Shown here: piece by piece, positions 35,776 to 45,700 of the stretch | Numbering within the stretch: the first letter of the stretch is position 1 | How the letters are laid out: the number at the start of each line of letters is the position of its first letter | Origin: an uncultured Archangium sp. | Lineage (GTDB): Bacteria; Myxococcota; Myxococcia; Myxococcales; Myxococcaceae | NCBI GenBank assembly: GCA_903905455.1 | Contig: CAIVGN010000133.1 | Span: 93,084 to 157,083 of the forward strand | DNA length: 64,000 nt | Reading direction: 5' to 3' | The notes under the pieces: generated by a model | What the model saw: the letters and a program-made list of their open reading frames with translations, nothing else | Database searches by the model: none | Told to the model about the DNA's origin: nothing | Program-made: the position numbers and the translations under genes

Positions 35776-36735
35776 TCAGCCGAGCAGCTGGCGCGCCGCG
35801 GCGAGCACCGTCGCGACGTCGAGCTTCTCCAGGCAGTCGTGGTGACCCAGCGGGCACCCGTGGCTGCCGTGGTTGCTGCAGGGCGAACAGGGCAGGCCCA
35901 GCGACACCGCGGCCCCGGGCGCGCGCGGCCCCCAGCGGGTCAGCGAGGTTGGGCCGAAGAGCGCCAGCGGCTTGCTCCCCACCGCGAGCGCGACGTGCAC
36001 CAGGCCGGAGTCATTGCCCACCAGCAGCTCGGTGCGGGCCAGCGCGGCGGCGAGCACGTTCATGGACTCGGCGGTCAAGTCTGCGTCGACGGTGCAAGTC
36101 TTCCGGACCGCCTCGAGCAACGGCCCATCCATCGGGCCCCCGAGCAGGGCCACGCGAAAACCTTCGCTGCGCAACGCGGCGGCGACCTGGCCGAACCGTT
36201 CGGGGGCCCAGCGCTTGGTCTCCCACGCGGCCCCGGGGGCGACCGCGATCCACCGGCCCTCGCCCATCAACTGCGCGGCCCGGCGCCGGGCGTCTTCGCT
36301 CACCACCAGCTTCAGCGGCCCCGCTTCGTCCAGCTGCGCGGCGCGGGCATAGAGGGTGGTGGTGGGCACCTCGTTGAAGATGGTGTCGCGGCCGAAGAGC
36401 GAGCCCAGCGCCTGCAGGGGCGTGCGCCGGACGAAGCGCAGCCGCTTCGGCGCCGCGGCCCGGGCCACGCGCACCGACCACACCTTGTTCTGGAGATCGA
36501 TCGCCAGGTCGAAGCGGCCCTTCACGTCGTGCAGCACCGCCGCGCGGCTCGCCCCGTCCTTGCGGCTGAAGGGGATGACGCGATCGACGACGCCCTCGAG
36601 CAGCGTGGCGTAGGCCGCGTCCACGACCCACTCGATGCGCACCTGGGGGTACTTCGCGCGCAGCGGCGCCAGCAGGCTCGTCGCGAGCACCACGTCGCCC
36701 AGCGCGCTGTAGCGGATGAGGAGGATCGACTTCAC
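35776..36735 (-). CDS. Glycosyltransferase family 9 (heptosyltransferase-like)
   Basis: 319 residues from GTG 36735 (VKSILLIRYSALGDV), with GGAG upstream. GT9 enzymes add heptose or related sugars to the lipopolysaccharide core in the cytoplasm. Visible motifs are IRYSALGDVVLATSLL, the WVVDAAYATLL segment, VAPGAAWETKRWAPERF and, in the donor-binding half, ELLVGNDSGLVHVALAVG followed by PLALFGPTS. A C-terminal cysteine cluster (LPCSPCSNHGSHGCPLGHHDC) is common in the ADP-heptose:LPS branch. The methyltransferase gene just upstream may belong to the same set. Confidence 0.92.
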   Translation of the reverse strand: MKSILLIRYSALGDVVLATSLLAPLRAKYPQVRIEWVVDAAYATLLEGVVDRVIPFSRKDGASRAAVLHDVKGRFDLAIDLQNKVWSVRVARAAAPKRLRFVRRTPLQALGSLFGRDTIFNEVPTTTLYARAAQLDEAGPLKLVVSEDARRRAAQLMGEGRWIAVAPGAAWETKRWAPERFGQVAAALRSEGFRVALLGGPMDGPLLEAVRKTCTVDADLTAESMNVLAAALARTELLVGNDSGLVHVALAVGSKPLALFGPTSLTRWGPRAPGAAVSLGLPCSPCSNHGSHGCPLGHHDCLEKLDVATVLAAARQLLG

Positions 36736-36794
36736 GGACAGGCGCTCCGTAGCACCGTGGATCGCCGAGTCGAAGCGGCGTGACGCGCGCCGGC

Positions 36795-37481
36795 TCAGCC
36801 CCGCGTGCGCCAGTACAGCCCGGTGCACTCGGGGACCTGGGTCCACTGGTGGTGTCGCACGCGGGTGACCAGGCGCTCCCCGAAGAAGAACCCCAGCGCC
36901 TGGGCCGCGGACTCCACGGTCTCGAAGGCGTAGTCGGTGCGCAGCGCGCGGTGGGAGAAGCCCAGCTCCGCGGTCACGAAGGCGTGAAAGGGCTCGAGCG
37001 AGTGCCCGCCGGCGAACGGCGTCTCGACGCCCGTGCCCATGGTCTCGAAGAGCACCAGCGTGCCGCCGGGGCGCACGATGCGTTCGAGCTCGGTCACCCA
37101 ACGCCGGAGATCCTCGCGCCACCCCTCGGGGTTCCAACCCAGCGCGTGGCCGAAGGCCCAGCCCTCGAGGGCGAGATCGGCGCTCGCGTCGGGCACGGGC
37201 AGCGCGTCGTGCAGGGCGACGCCCCAGCGCACCTGGGGCAGAGACTGTTGCGCCACCGCGATCATCGCCGCCGCGCCGTCGAAGGCGTGGAGGCTGCGCG
37301 CGCGCGGCGCGATGAGGCGCGTGAGACGGCCGGTGCCGGCGCCGGTCTCGACCACGTCGAAGGGCCCCGGACCGACGAGCTCGAAGAGCGCACGCGGGAG
37401 GTTCCCCTCGTGGTCTTCGTGGGAGACCAACGCGTCGTAGCGATCAGCGTGGTGCTCGTAGACTTCGCGGTAGTCGGGCAT
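36795..37481 (-). CDS. Class I SAM-dependent methyltransferase
   Basis: 228 residues from ATG 37481. Motif I is DVVETGAGTGRLTRLIA (about 42-58), followed by the acidic strand HAFDGAAAMI, a DLALEGWAFGHALGW segment and post-motif III GGTLVLFETMGTG. The substrate is unknown; the segment after motif III is helical and could be the acceptor site. It precedes the family 9 glycosyltransferase by 59 bases on the same strand, which weakly suggests cell-envelope or polysaccharide work. Confidence 0.88.
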   Translation of the reverse strand: MPDYREVYEHHADRYDALVSHEDHEGNLPRALFELVGPGPFDVVETGAGTGRLTRLIAPRARSLHAFDGAAAMIAVAQQSLPQVRWGVALHDALPVPDASADLALEGWAFGHALGWNPEGWREDLRRWVTELERIVRPGGTLVLFETMGTGVETPFAGGHSLEPFHAFVTAELGFSHRALRTDYAFETVESAAQALGFFFGERLVTRVRHHQWTQVPECTGLYWRTRG

Positions 37482-37494
37482 GGGGGCCGGGCCG

Positions 37495-38097
37495 TCAGCC
37501 CTTCTTCTGGAGCGCGGCCTGGTGCGCCTTCTCGAAGGTGTCGGCGAACGTCGAGAGCATCGCCTGCTCGACCGCCGAGACCTTGCCACCCAGCCCGAGG
37601 AAGCCGCCGGAAGCCGAGGCCACGGCCAGCGCGCTGGCCATCACGTCGCCGTGCAGCGCCGTGCGCTTGGCCTCGGGGAACACCTCGACGAGGCCCGCGA
37701 TGATGCCCATGGAGCGCTTGAAGAAGTCGGCGGAGGGAGGGGCCTCGAGCCAGCCCAGCAGCTTCCGGTGCGCCGCGCTGCCTTCGGCCACGTCGCGCGC
37801 GGCGGCGATCTTGAGGATCTCCGTGCGCTCGGCGGCGGAGATCTTCCCGTCGGCCCACGCGACCTGGAGGATGGGCACGAGGTGCAGCACGTGCACCGTG
37901 TCGCGATCGTAGCCGGCCTCCTCGAAGGCCTTCAGGAGCTCCGGGTCGTCGACCTCGTGGTAGTCGCCCAGGGCGCGGCGCTCGTTCTCTTTCGCCGCCC
38001 GCGCGCGAACCTTCTCGAGGAGCTCCGCCTCCGCCTTGAGGAAGAACTGCTCTTCCATGCTGCTGCCCCGCGAAGCGATCGAGTCGTTGTCGGCCAT
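37495..38097 (-). CDS. TerB-like domain protein
   Basis: 200 residues, cytoplasmic, helical. Residues about 70-180 match TerB/DjlA-N-like helical bundles: VLHLVPILQVAWADGKISAA then ERTEILKIAA, which supplies the conserved acidic DG-E residues. A Gly-rich patch ASGGFLGLGGK precedes the final helix. The first 60 residues are charged helix. Tellurite-type function cannot be claimed from this. It starts just upstream of the methyltransferase gene (13 bases), so the two may be co-transcribed. Confidence 0.75.
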   Translation of the reverse strand: MADNDSIASRGSSMEEQFFLKAEAELLEKVRARAAKENERRALGDYHEVDDPELLKAFEEAGYDRDTVHVLHLVPILQVAWADGKISAAERTEILKIAAARDVAEGSAAHRKLLGWLEAPPSADFFKRSMGIIAGLVEVFPEAKRTALHGDVMASALAVASASGGFLGLGGKVSAVEQAMLSTFADTFEKAHQAALQKKG

Positions 38098-38144
38098 GGG
38101 GCAATCCTCCCCGGCCACCTCCCGGAGGACAAGCGTGGTGCTCG

Positions 38145-38612
38145 TCAGAACGAGCGCGCGACGTTGAGGCCCGGCACGATGCTCGCGCCCGGGGTGCTCA
38201 GTCCGCCGAAGAAGTTCACGAAGGGCGAGAGGGTCCACTTGCCGATGAAGAAGGTCACGCCCGGGCCCGCGCCCAGGAAAAACTGGGACTCGGCGAAGCG
38301 CACTCCGGGCTGATCGTGAATGAGCGCCACGTTGAGGTCGACGCCGAAGAACGACGTGAGTTGGTAGTCGGCGGTGAGCACCAGCACGAGGCCGCCGTGT
38401 TGTTGATCGAAGCTCCACTCGATGGACAGCGACGCGAGGAAGGTCAGCGCCCCCACCACCGGCACCGCCACGAAGGCGCCAACGTAGGGGTAGAAGCCAC
38501 CGTGGGCCGGGGGCAGCAGCACCACCTCGAGCGCGCCCACGTTGAGCCCGAAGTCGACGGCCCGTGCGGCAGGCGCGGCGAGCAACACCACCGAGAGCAC
38601 CAGTCCCCTCAT
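38145..38612 (-). CDS. Secreted barrel-like envelope protein
   Basis: 155 residues from ATG 38612. A signal peptide MRGLVLSVVLLAAPAARA is followed by alternating strands rich in aromatic and small residues (FGLNVGALEVVLLPP, YPYVGAFVAVPVVGALTFL, GLVLVLTADYQLTSFFGVD, QFFLGAGPGVTFFIGKWTLS), which end in FF/SF patterns as in outer-membrane beta barrels. No family is recognised. Confidence 0.72.
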   Translation of the reverse strand: MRGLVLSVVLLAAPAARAVDFGLNVGALEVVLLPPAHGGFYPYVGAFVAVPVVGALTFLASLSIEWSFDQQHGGLVLVLTADYQLTSFFGVDLNVALIHDQPGVRFAESQFFLGAGPGVTFFIGKWTLSPFVNFFGGLSTPGASIVPGLNVARSF

Positions 38613-38743
38613 GGGTCGCACTCTGCCACGAGCGCGCAGTCGCCGCAGACTCTGGGCGCTTCGAGCGCGTCGGGCCCGACCCACGGGCGACGAAAGCGAT
38701 CCGCACGGTTCGCAGTGGCGCGCAGGGTGCAAAGCAGGACGGC

Positions 38744-39085
38744 ATGGATCTCACGCATCGACACCTCGGGCCCATCTTCGAGAACATCGGTGCGTTGCTC
38801 GCAGACGTCCCCGGGCAGCTCCAGCAGTTCGAGCCCTGGGCCATCGAACAGTCCCACCGGCTGCAACGCGCCGCCCAGCAAGGGAAGCCGAGCCTCGCCT
38901 ACGAAGCCGAGCTGCTCCGCTCGGAGCTCTCCCACCTCATCCCGCCCCCGGAGTTCGAGCGCATGTTGACCGAGCGCTCGGAGCGGATGCGGCTGTGCCA
39001 GCGGCAGTGGCTCACGGGCTTGCTCGACTTCGTGGATGATCTCCTCGACGACGAGGCCAGCGACGTGTTCCCCCGCGCAGCGTAG
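38744..39085 (+). CDS. Small helical hypothetical protein
   Basis: 113 residues from ATG 38744, with AGGAC upstream. All predicted helix, with a conserved-looking charged segment (EAELLRSELSHLIPPPEFER) and an acidic end (DFVDDLLDDEASD). No signal peptide and no family recognised. It lies 28 bases before the FeS photolyase on the same strand and may be in one operon with it. Confidence 0.65.
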   Translation: MDLTHRHLGPIFENIGALLADVPGQLQQFEPWAIEQSHRLQRAAQQGKPSLAYEAELLRSELSHLIPPPEFERMLTERSERMRLCQRQWLTGLLDFVDDLLDDEASDVFPRAA

Positions 39086-39113
39086 CGGCGGGCACCCGGT
39101 TACTCAGGCGGCC

Positions 39114-40748
39114 GTGTCTTCCCCGCTCCCCATCGAGCAGCCCTCGACCCACCCGTTCACCCGCGTCACCGTCGTGCTCCCGTGGGATCTCGACCCCACG
39201 CTCGGGGCCTTCCCCCGCACCCCGGCCGAGGGCGAGCTGCTGGTGCTCGAGACGCGGGCCAAGGTGCACGCCCTGCCCTGGCACCGGCAGAAGCTCACGC
39301 TGCTGGTCAGCGCGCTGCGGCACTTCGTCGAAGAGCGGCGCGCCGCGGGCTTTCACGTCGAGCACCGGGTGGCCGACGACTACGCCCAGGGCATCACCAC
39401 CTTCGCGACGTGGGCGAGGCCCCGGTCGCTCCACGTCATGGCCCCGCGGGAGTACGCCATCGACGCGCGCGTGCGGGCGCTGACCCAGGCGCTGCCCTTG
39501 ACCGTGCACGACGACGGCGGCGACGGCGGGCACTTCCTCCTCACGCGAGCGGCCTTCGAGACCTGGGCCGCCACGCAGAAGGGCCCGCTGCGCATGGACC
39601 GGTTCTACCCGGAGCTGCGCAAGCGCCTGGGCCTGCTCGTCGACGCCCAGGGCAAGCCCGAGGGTGGCCAGTGGAGCTTCGACGCCGAGAACCGCGAGCA
39701 CGCGCGCGGGGTGGCGGTTCCCCCCATTGCCTGGTTCGAGCCCGACGCGCTGACGAAGAAGGTGATGGCCTGGGTCCGCAAGGTCGGCGCCTGGGGCACG
39801 CTCGACGACGACTTCGGCTGGCCGGTCACCCGCGCGCAGGCGCTCTCGTGGCTCGAGCACTTCATGCGGGTGCGGCTCGTGGACTTCGGGCCCTACGAGG
39901 ACGCCATCCGCAGCGACGAGCGCTTCCTCTTTCACTCGCTGCTCTCGGTGCCCCTCAACCTCGGGCTCCTGCGCCCCGAGGAGGTCGCGCGCGCCGCGGC
40001 CGAGAAGTACCGCCAGGGCGTGGTCAGCCTCGCCAGCGCCGAGGGCTTCATTCGCCAGGTCATCGGCTGGCGGGAGTTCATTCGCGGCGTGTACTGGCGC
40101 CTCATGCCGGGGCTGCGCACCGCCAACCAGCTCGAGGCCACGCGCCCCCTGCCCGACTTCTTCTGGGAGCCCGAGCGCACCGACCTGCAGTGCCTGCGCG
40201 AGGCCCTGAGCGCGGTGCGCGACACCGGGTACACGCACCACATCTCGCGCCTCATGGTGCTCAGCAACTACGCCACCCTCGCCGGCCTCGAGCCCCGCGG
40301 CGTCTCGCACTGGTTCTGGGCGGCCTTCGTCGACGCCTACGAGTGGGTCGAGCTGCCCAACGTGGTGGGCATGGGCCTGTTCGGCACCGCGGCCTTCACC
40401 ACCAAGCCCTACGTGGCGAGCGCGGCGTACCTCAAGCGGCAGTCGGGGCTCTCGGCGAAGGGCCGCGGCCCGAAGGTCGCGAAGCACGAGGCGCCCTGTG
40501 CGCGCTGCCGCTACGACCCGGATCAGCGGGTGGGCCCCGAGGCGTGCCCCTTCAACGCGCTGTACTGGGACTTCCTCGCCCGGCACCGCGAGCGGCTCTC
40601 GAAGAACCTGCGCATGCGGCAGATGATGGGCACCCTCGACCGCTTCGGCCCGGAACAGGTCGAGGCGATCCACCAGACGGCCGAGGCCCACCGCGCCACG
40701 CTCCGGCCGCTGGCCCCTCCGTGGACCTTCGACGAAGACGCGGGGTGA
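39114..40748 (+). CDS. FeS-BCP cryptochrome/photolyase (PhrB-like)
   Basis: 544 residues from GTG 39114, chosen because it lies after the previous stop and has AGG upstream. It belongs to the prokaryotic (6-4) photolyase group that carries a [4Fe-4S] cluster, FAD and an antenna: QWSFDAENR, RSDERFLFHSLLSVPLNLG, IGWREFIRGVYW, THHISRLMVLSNYATL and FVDAYEWVELPNVVGMG. Cluster cysteines are C360 and the C462, C465, C478 set (PCARCRYDP, then PEACPFN), with the 13-residue spacing found in PhrB. It should repair (6-4) photoproducts, while the class II enzyme at 32450-33910 repairs CPDs. Confidence 0.93.
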   Translation: MSSPLPIEQPSTHPFTRVTVVLPWDLDPTLGAFPRTPAEGELLVLETRAKVHALPWHRQKLTLLVSALRHFVEERRAAGFHVEHRVADDYAQGITTFATWARPRSLHVMAPREYAIDARVRALTQALPLTVHDDGGDGGHFLLTRAAFETWAATQKGPLRMDRFYPELRKRLGLLVDAQGKPEGGQWSFDAENREHARGVAVPPIAWFEPDALTKKVMAWVRKVGAWGTLDDDFGWPVTRAQALSWLEHFMRVRLVDFGPYEDAIRSDERFLFHSLLSVPLNLGLLRPEEVARAAAEKYRQGVVSLASAEGFIRQVIGWREFIRGVYWRLMPGLRTANQLEATRPLPDFFWEPERTDLQCLREALSAVRDTGYTHHISRLMVLSNYATLAGLEPRGVSHWFWAAFVDAYEWVELPNVVGMGLFGTAAFTTKPYVASAAYLKRQSGLSAKGRGPKVAKHEAPCARCRYDPDQRVGPEACPFNALYWDFLARHRERLSKNLRMRQMMGTLDRFGPEQVEAIHQTAEAHRATLRPLAPPWTFDEDAG

Positions 40749-41357
40749 CTACGCCCAGCCGCCGATGACCAACTGCATCAACGACTCGGGGCCGAAGGGC
40801 GCCTCGTTGAAGTCCGAGAAGCGCTCGCGGGCCTGCAGCCCCACCGACTCGAGGGCGTCGTCGAGGGTCTGCGCCGAGAGCCGCAAGGGCGAGAGCGGGT
40901 AGATGGCGTCGGAGCGCTCGCGCAGGTGCGGCACCATGCGGGGCCGCGCGCCCTCGTTCGACTGGGGATCGTTGAGCGCGTCGAAGGCGAACACCCCGCC
41001 GTCCGAGAGGTGGCTGGCCATCACCTCGAAGAGCGCGCCGAGCTCGTCGGGTGACTTCGCCACGCCCAGGGCCTGGTGCGGCGCGATGACCAGGCCGAAG
41101 GTGCGGCCCAGGGCCAGCGTGCGCAGATCGTCGGGGAGCACCTGCAGCAGCGAGGGCTCGGCCATCTTCGCGCGCCGCGCGTCGATCAGCGCCCGCAGCG
41201 AAGGCGAGGTCTCCACGGCGAGCACCTCGTGGCCCCGGGACGCCAGCGCGGACGCCACCAGGCCGTCGCCGGCGCCGAGCACGAGAATGGTGGCGTGCTC
41301 GATGACGAGCCTTCCGTAGAAGCGAGTGGGGCCGTCGAGGGCGAGCAGTGGTGCCAT
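40749..41357 (-). CDS. Small SAM-dependent methyltransferase
   Basis: 202 residues from ATG 41357, chosen because the sequence upstream is antisense to the promoter region of the activator. Motif I ATILVLGAGDGLVASALASRG is followed by a VLAVETSPSLR acidic strand and GTFGLVIAPHQALG. C-terminal elements (SDGGVFAFDALNDPQS) agree with the class I fold. The substrate is unknown. Its stop (CTA on the plus strand) abuts the photolyase TGA without a gap, and it is divergent from the FHA-sigma54 gene with 67 bases between. Confidence 0.83.
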   Translation of the reverse strand: MAPLLALDGPTRFYGRLVIEHATILVLGAGDGLVASALASRGHEVLAVETSPSLRALIDARRAKMAEPSLLQVLPDDLRTLALGRTFGLVIAPHQALGVAKSPDELGALFEVMASHLSDGGVFAFDALNDPQSNEGARPRMVPHLRERSDAIYPLSPLRLSAQTLDDALESVGLQARERFSDFNEAPFGPESLMQLVIGGWA

Positions 41358-41424
41358 CTGTTTGGATCTTCCCTGCACCCTGTCGTCGTGAGTTGCCAGC
41401 GCTCGTACTAGAGTGCGCGCGTTC

Positions 41425-42783
41425 ATGCCCACTGGAACCAGCATTCCGCAGCGCACGGTCCTCGGTGTGCGCGCCGCGTCGAGCGACCGCTTTGCCTCTC
41501 AGGAGTTCAGCCTCGTGCTGCTCACGGGCCCGCAGAGCGGCCAGACCTACCCCATCGGCCAGTCGCTGCGCATCGGCAAGGCGCCGGACAACGACGTGGT
41601 GATCGATCACCCCACGGTCAGCCGCAACCACCTCACGGTGCGCCGCCAGGGTGACGTGTTCCTGGTGCAGGACCAGGGGAGCACCAACGGCACCTTCATC
41701 GACGGGGCGCAGATCAAGGAAGGCTTCCTGCGCGCCGGCGCCCTGCTCGAAGTGGGCGACGTGCAGCTGCGCTTCCAGCCGATGATCAAGTCCCTCGACG
41801 TCTCGCCCACGGCGCAGGACCGGCTGGGCGATCTCGTGGGCAAGTCGCTGCCCATGCGGCAGATCTTCGCGCTCATCCAGCGCATCGCCCCCACCGACTC
41901 CACGCTGCTGCTCATCGGCGAGACCGGCGTGGGCAAGGGCGCCGCGGCCCGCACCATTCACAAGCTCTCGCCGCGCGCCACCGGGCCCTTCGTCATCTTC
42001 GACTGCGCCTCGGTGTCCGAGAACCTCATCGAGAGCGAGCTCTTCGGTCACGAGAAGGGCGCCTTCACCGGGGCCATCGCGCAGCGCGTGGGCTGCCTCG
42101 AGCGCGCTGACGGCGGCACGCTGTTCCTCGACGAGATCGACGACCTCCCGCTCGACCTGCAGCCCAAGCTCCTGCGCGCGCTCGAAGACCGCGAGTTCCG
42201 CCGGCTCGGCCAGTCGGGGGGCACGCACAAGTTCGACACCCGCGTCATCGCCGCCTCGAAGAAGGACCTGTGGGGCGAGACCCAGGCCGGCCGGTTCCGC
42301 GAGGACCTCTACTTTAGGCTCTCGGTGTTCACCCTCACCCTGCCCACGCTGCGCGATCGCAAGGAAGACCTCCCCCTGCTCGTCGACGCCATGGCCGGCG
42401 GCAACGTGTGGAACCGGCTCTCCGACAAGCAGCGCGACATGTTCAACGCGCACACCTGGCCTGGCAACGTGCGCGAGCTGCGCAACGCCGTCGAGCGGCT
42501 CAAGCACGTCGCCGACATCCCCGAGCTGGCGAGCGAGAACTTCCTGCGCGAGTACGCGGGCCCTGACCGCCAGGAAGGCGAGACCCTGCCGGTGAACTAC
42601 GCGGGCCCCTTCAAGGACGTGAAGGACGACCTCGTTCGCGCCTTCGAGCGCGAGTACCTCACGCGGCTGCTGGCCAAGACGCGCGGCAACATCGCCAAGG
42701 GCGCGCGCGACGCCGGGCTGGATCGCAAGCATCTCTACTCGCTGCTGCACAAGTACGGCCTGGTGCAGTCCAGCGAGGAGTAG
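41425..42783 (+). CDS. FHA-domain sigma54-dependent transcription activator
   Basis: 452 residues from ATG 41425. An N-terminal FHA domain ([20 protein letters not shown] at 50-69 and [10 protein letters not shown]) replaces the usual receiver, so the signal is probably phosphothreonine binding. The AAA+ domain has Walker A GETGVGKG (165-172), [15 protein letters not shown] with the sigma54-contacting GAFTGA loop at 212-217, Walker [16 protein letters not shown] and an arginine-finger region. A C-terminal Fis-type helix-turn-helix ([19 protein letters not shown]) binds DNA. This is a characteristic myxobacterial enhancer-binding protein. Its TAG stop abuts the TCA stop of the next, convergent gene. 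Confidence 0.95.
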   Translation: MPTGTSIPQRTVLGVRAASSDRFASQEFSLVLLTGPQSGQTYPIGQSLRIGKAPDNDVVIDHPTVSRNHLTVRRQGDVFLVQDQGSTNGTFIDGAQIKEGFLRAGALLEVGDVQLRFQPMIKSLDVSPTAQDRLGDLVGKSLPMRQIFALIQRIAPTDSTLLLIGETGVGKGAAARTIHKLSPRATGPFVIFDCASVSENLIESELFGHEKGAFTGAIAQRVGCLERADGGTLFLDEIDDLPLDLQPKLLRALEDREFRRLGQSGGTHKFDTRVIAASKKDLWGETQAGRFREDLYFRLSVFTLTLPTLRDRKEDLPLLVDAMAGGNVWNRLSDKQRDMFNAHTWPGNVRELRNAVERLKHVADIPELASENFLREYAGPDRQEGETLPVNYAGPFKDVKDDLVRAFEREYLTRLLAKTRGNIAKGARDAGLDRKHLYSLLHKYGLVQSSEE

Positions 42784-45700
42784 TCACTTCCGCGGCAGGT
42801 TGCGGTTGCGCAGCTGCAGGTAGCGCTCGCTGGCGGCGAAGCGGACCAGCTCGGTCATCTCGCTGGGCAGCGCCTTCTTGGCGCGCAGGCTGGCGATGGC
42901 CGGGGCGATGCCGCCGCACACCACGAGGCCCGCGCGGTTGGCCGAGTGCCGCGCCCCCTCGGTGAGCAGCGCGAGATCGATGCGCGTGCCCACCGCGCGC
43001 ACCAGCTGCTTGAGCCGGTCCCAGGCGCGGGCGGGCACGGCGTCGCGGAACAGCTTCGTCTCCACGGCGGACGCGCGGTTCTCGGCGACCTGCGAGACGA
43101 GCACCAGGCCGCGCAGCACCTGCTCGCGGCGCAGGCTGCGCAGGGCCATCAGCTCGGGCTGCTGGGTGAAGAGGGCCCGCCCGGCGAAGAAGCGGAGTTC
43201 GGCGTCGGTGACCTCCTTCTTCACCGCCGCCTTGCCCACCAGGATCCGAGCCTCGGTGGTGAACACCAGGGACAGCGGCGGCCCCGGTTCATCGTTGAGG
43301 AACACGTCGGGCGAGCGCACCCCCAGGATGCGCACCGCGGCGAGCAGCGCGTCGGCCACCCCGCGCGCGCCCTTGCCCGCGTCGAGGTGGAACTCGTGAT
43401 CGGTGCCCGCGTCGCGCCCCTTGGCCGGGTTGAGTCGACACAGGGCCACGCCCACCAGGCTCAGCAGTTCGCCGCCTTCGCCGCGCAGCGCGGGGTGCTT
43501 GAGGCCGGCGCGGTCGGTGGCGTTGAGGATCAGCCGGGGCGCGCGGGGCGCGGCGTGCGGGTCGCCTTCCAGGGCGCGGGCGATCTCCAGCATCAACGAC
43601 GAGCGCGCCGGGTCGTTGCCGGTGTCGAAGTGTTCGGCCAGCAGCTTGTAGCCGTCGACCTCCAGCGGGTTGTGGCGCACGCGCTCGAAGAGGGCGGTGC
43701 GTTCGGCTGAGAGCGCGCGGGCCGGCGAGGGGCCGAAGGAAGGGGGCACCGCCACCGAGGGGTCGCCGAGCTCGACCTGGATCTCCGCGGTGCGGCGCTC
43801 CTCGACCACGTCGTGCATCGCCTGGGGCACCGGCCCGCGCAGCCGCTCGCGCTCGTCGGGGAGCTCGAGATCGCTCGAGACGATCTCCTCGACGTCGTCG
43901 AGAGCGGGCTCGGGCGGCAGGGCGGGCATGGGGGTGACGTCGTCTTCGAGGGGCAGCTCGCGGGTGTTCTCCCCGGGCTCGACGTCGTCACCCGCCGGGG
44001 TGTCGTCGGAGAGCACCGGGGCCCGTGGCACCAGCAGTGGCTCTCCCACCAGCGCGGTGAGCTGCCGGGCGACGCGGGGCGCGAGGCGTACGTGGTCGCT
44101 CGACTTGCGCTGGGGCTCGAGCCGCGCGCCCGCCTTCGCCGCGAGCTGCTCGAAGGCCGCGCGCTGCGCCTCGCCCCCTTCGGGCGCAGGCGCCTTCGGC
44201 TTGAGCCCCCGCCGCGGCGGGGGAATCACCAACGGCCCCCCGGGCAGGCCGGGCGGGCGCGGAGGCGACGGCGCGGGGGGCGGCGAGGGCGCGCGCGGCG
44301 CGGCCTGGGGCGCGTTCTGCATGAACTCGCGCTGCAGCTTCTCGGCGCGCTTCTCGTAGGTCTCGGCCTTCGCCTCGTCACCGAGCTGCTCGCGCACGAA
44401 GCGCCCGAGGCGTTGCCACAGGCGCATGCGCTGGGCCGCGTCGTCGGTCGCGGTGGCGGCGTGCTCCAGCGCCCAGGCGGCCTCGCTGTCGCGCTCGCCC
44501 AGGCTGATCAGCCGCTCGGCGTAGGAGAGCCAGGCCTCGCGGTGGCCGGGCTCGGCGCGCACCGCCTGCTTGAGCGCCTCGAGGGCCTCGGCGTCGCGGC
44601 CGGTGCGCTCGAGGAGCGTCACCAGCTCCATGCGCTGCAGCCGGGCGCGGGGGCCGCGGGGTTCGCGGGCCAGGGCGCTGGTGAGCAGCTGCTCGAGGGC
44701 CACGTCGTCGCCGGCGGCCCGGGTCAGCGCCAGCAGGCGCGCCGAGGCTTCTTCGTCGCCCGGCAACTCGGCGAGCACCTCGCCCCAGCTCCCGCGCGAG
44801 ATCTTCGCGTCCCGCAGGGGCGAGTCGGCGAGCCGCGCCAGGCGGCGGTAGAGATCGCCGCGCCCCGGCGAGCGCCGCGGCAACTTCGCGAGCGCCTGCT
44901 CGAGGGCCCGCACCGGCGCGGGGTCACCCTGCATGGCCGCGAGCTCGGCCAGGCCGGCGGCAGCCTCGGGGTGCGCGGGGGCGATCTTCAAGGCCGCCTC
45001 GAAGTCGGCGCGCGCGGCGGCGACCTCGCGGCGGGTCAACGCCTCCTCGGCGCGCAGCACCAGGGCGCGGGCCCGCTCGAGGGGCGCCTGGGCCTGCTTC
45101 ACGCCCGCGTCGAGGGCCTCGCGCACGCCGGTGCCGTCCTTGCGCAGGCCCAGCAGGCGCACCTGCTCGGACACGGCGCGGGAATCACCGGTCGCGGCGG
45201 CGACCTCGGCCCAGGCGCGGGCGGCGCCCTCGGCGTCGTCGAGCTCGGCCTCCAGCAGCTCGGCGAGCTTCTCCGCCCAGCGAGCGCGATCGGGCCGGGC
45301 CGTCGAGCGCCCCAGCGCGTCGCGGTAGAACGACGCCAGCTCGCGCCACGCGCCCCGTTGAATGAGGTGCGCCTCGAGCTTCTGCGCGGCCCGGGGGTCG
45401 GGCCCCTCGCGCACCGCGGCCGCGAGAATGGCGGCGACCTCGGGCTTGCGCCCCGCCTCTTCGGCGGCCTGGGCCACGGCCACCAGCTCGAGCTGCGTGC
45501 TGCGCCGCCGCGGGGCGCTGGCCACCGGCGGGGTGACCTCGCCCGAGACCGAGTTGACGGTGGCCACCATGGGGGTGGTCTCGCCGCTGTGCACCTCGCC
45601 CGAGTCGGTGTGGGGCCCCAGGCCCAGCTCTTCGACCAGCGCCTGGGCCGAGTCGGGCTGGCCCACGCGCTCCCCCAGCGCCAGCACCACGCGGGCGGCC

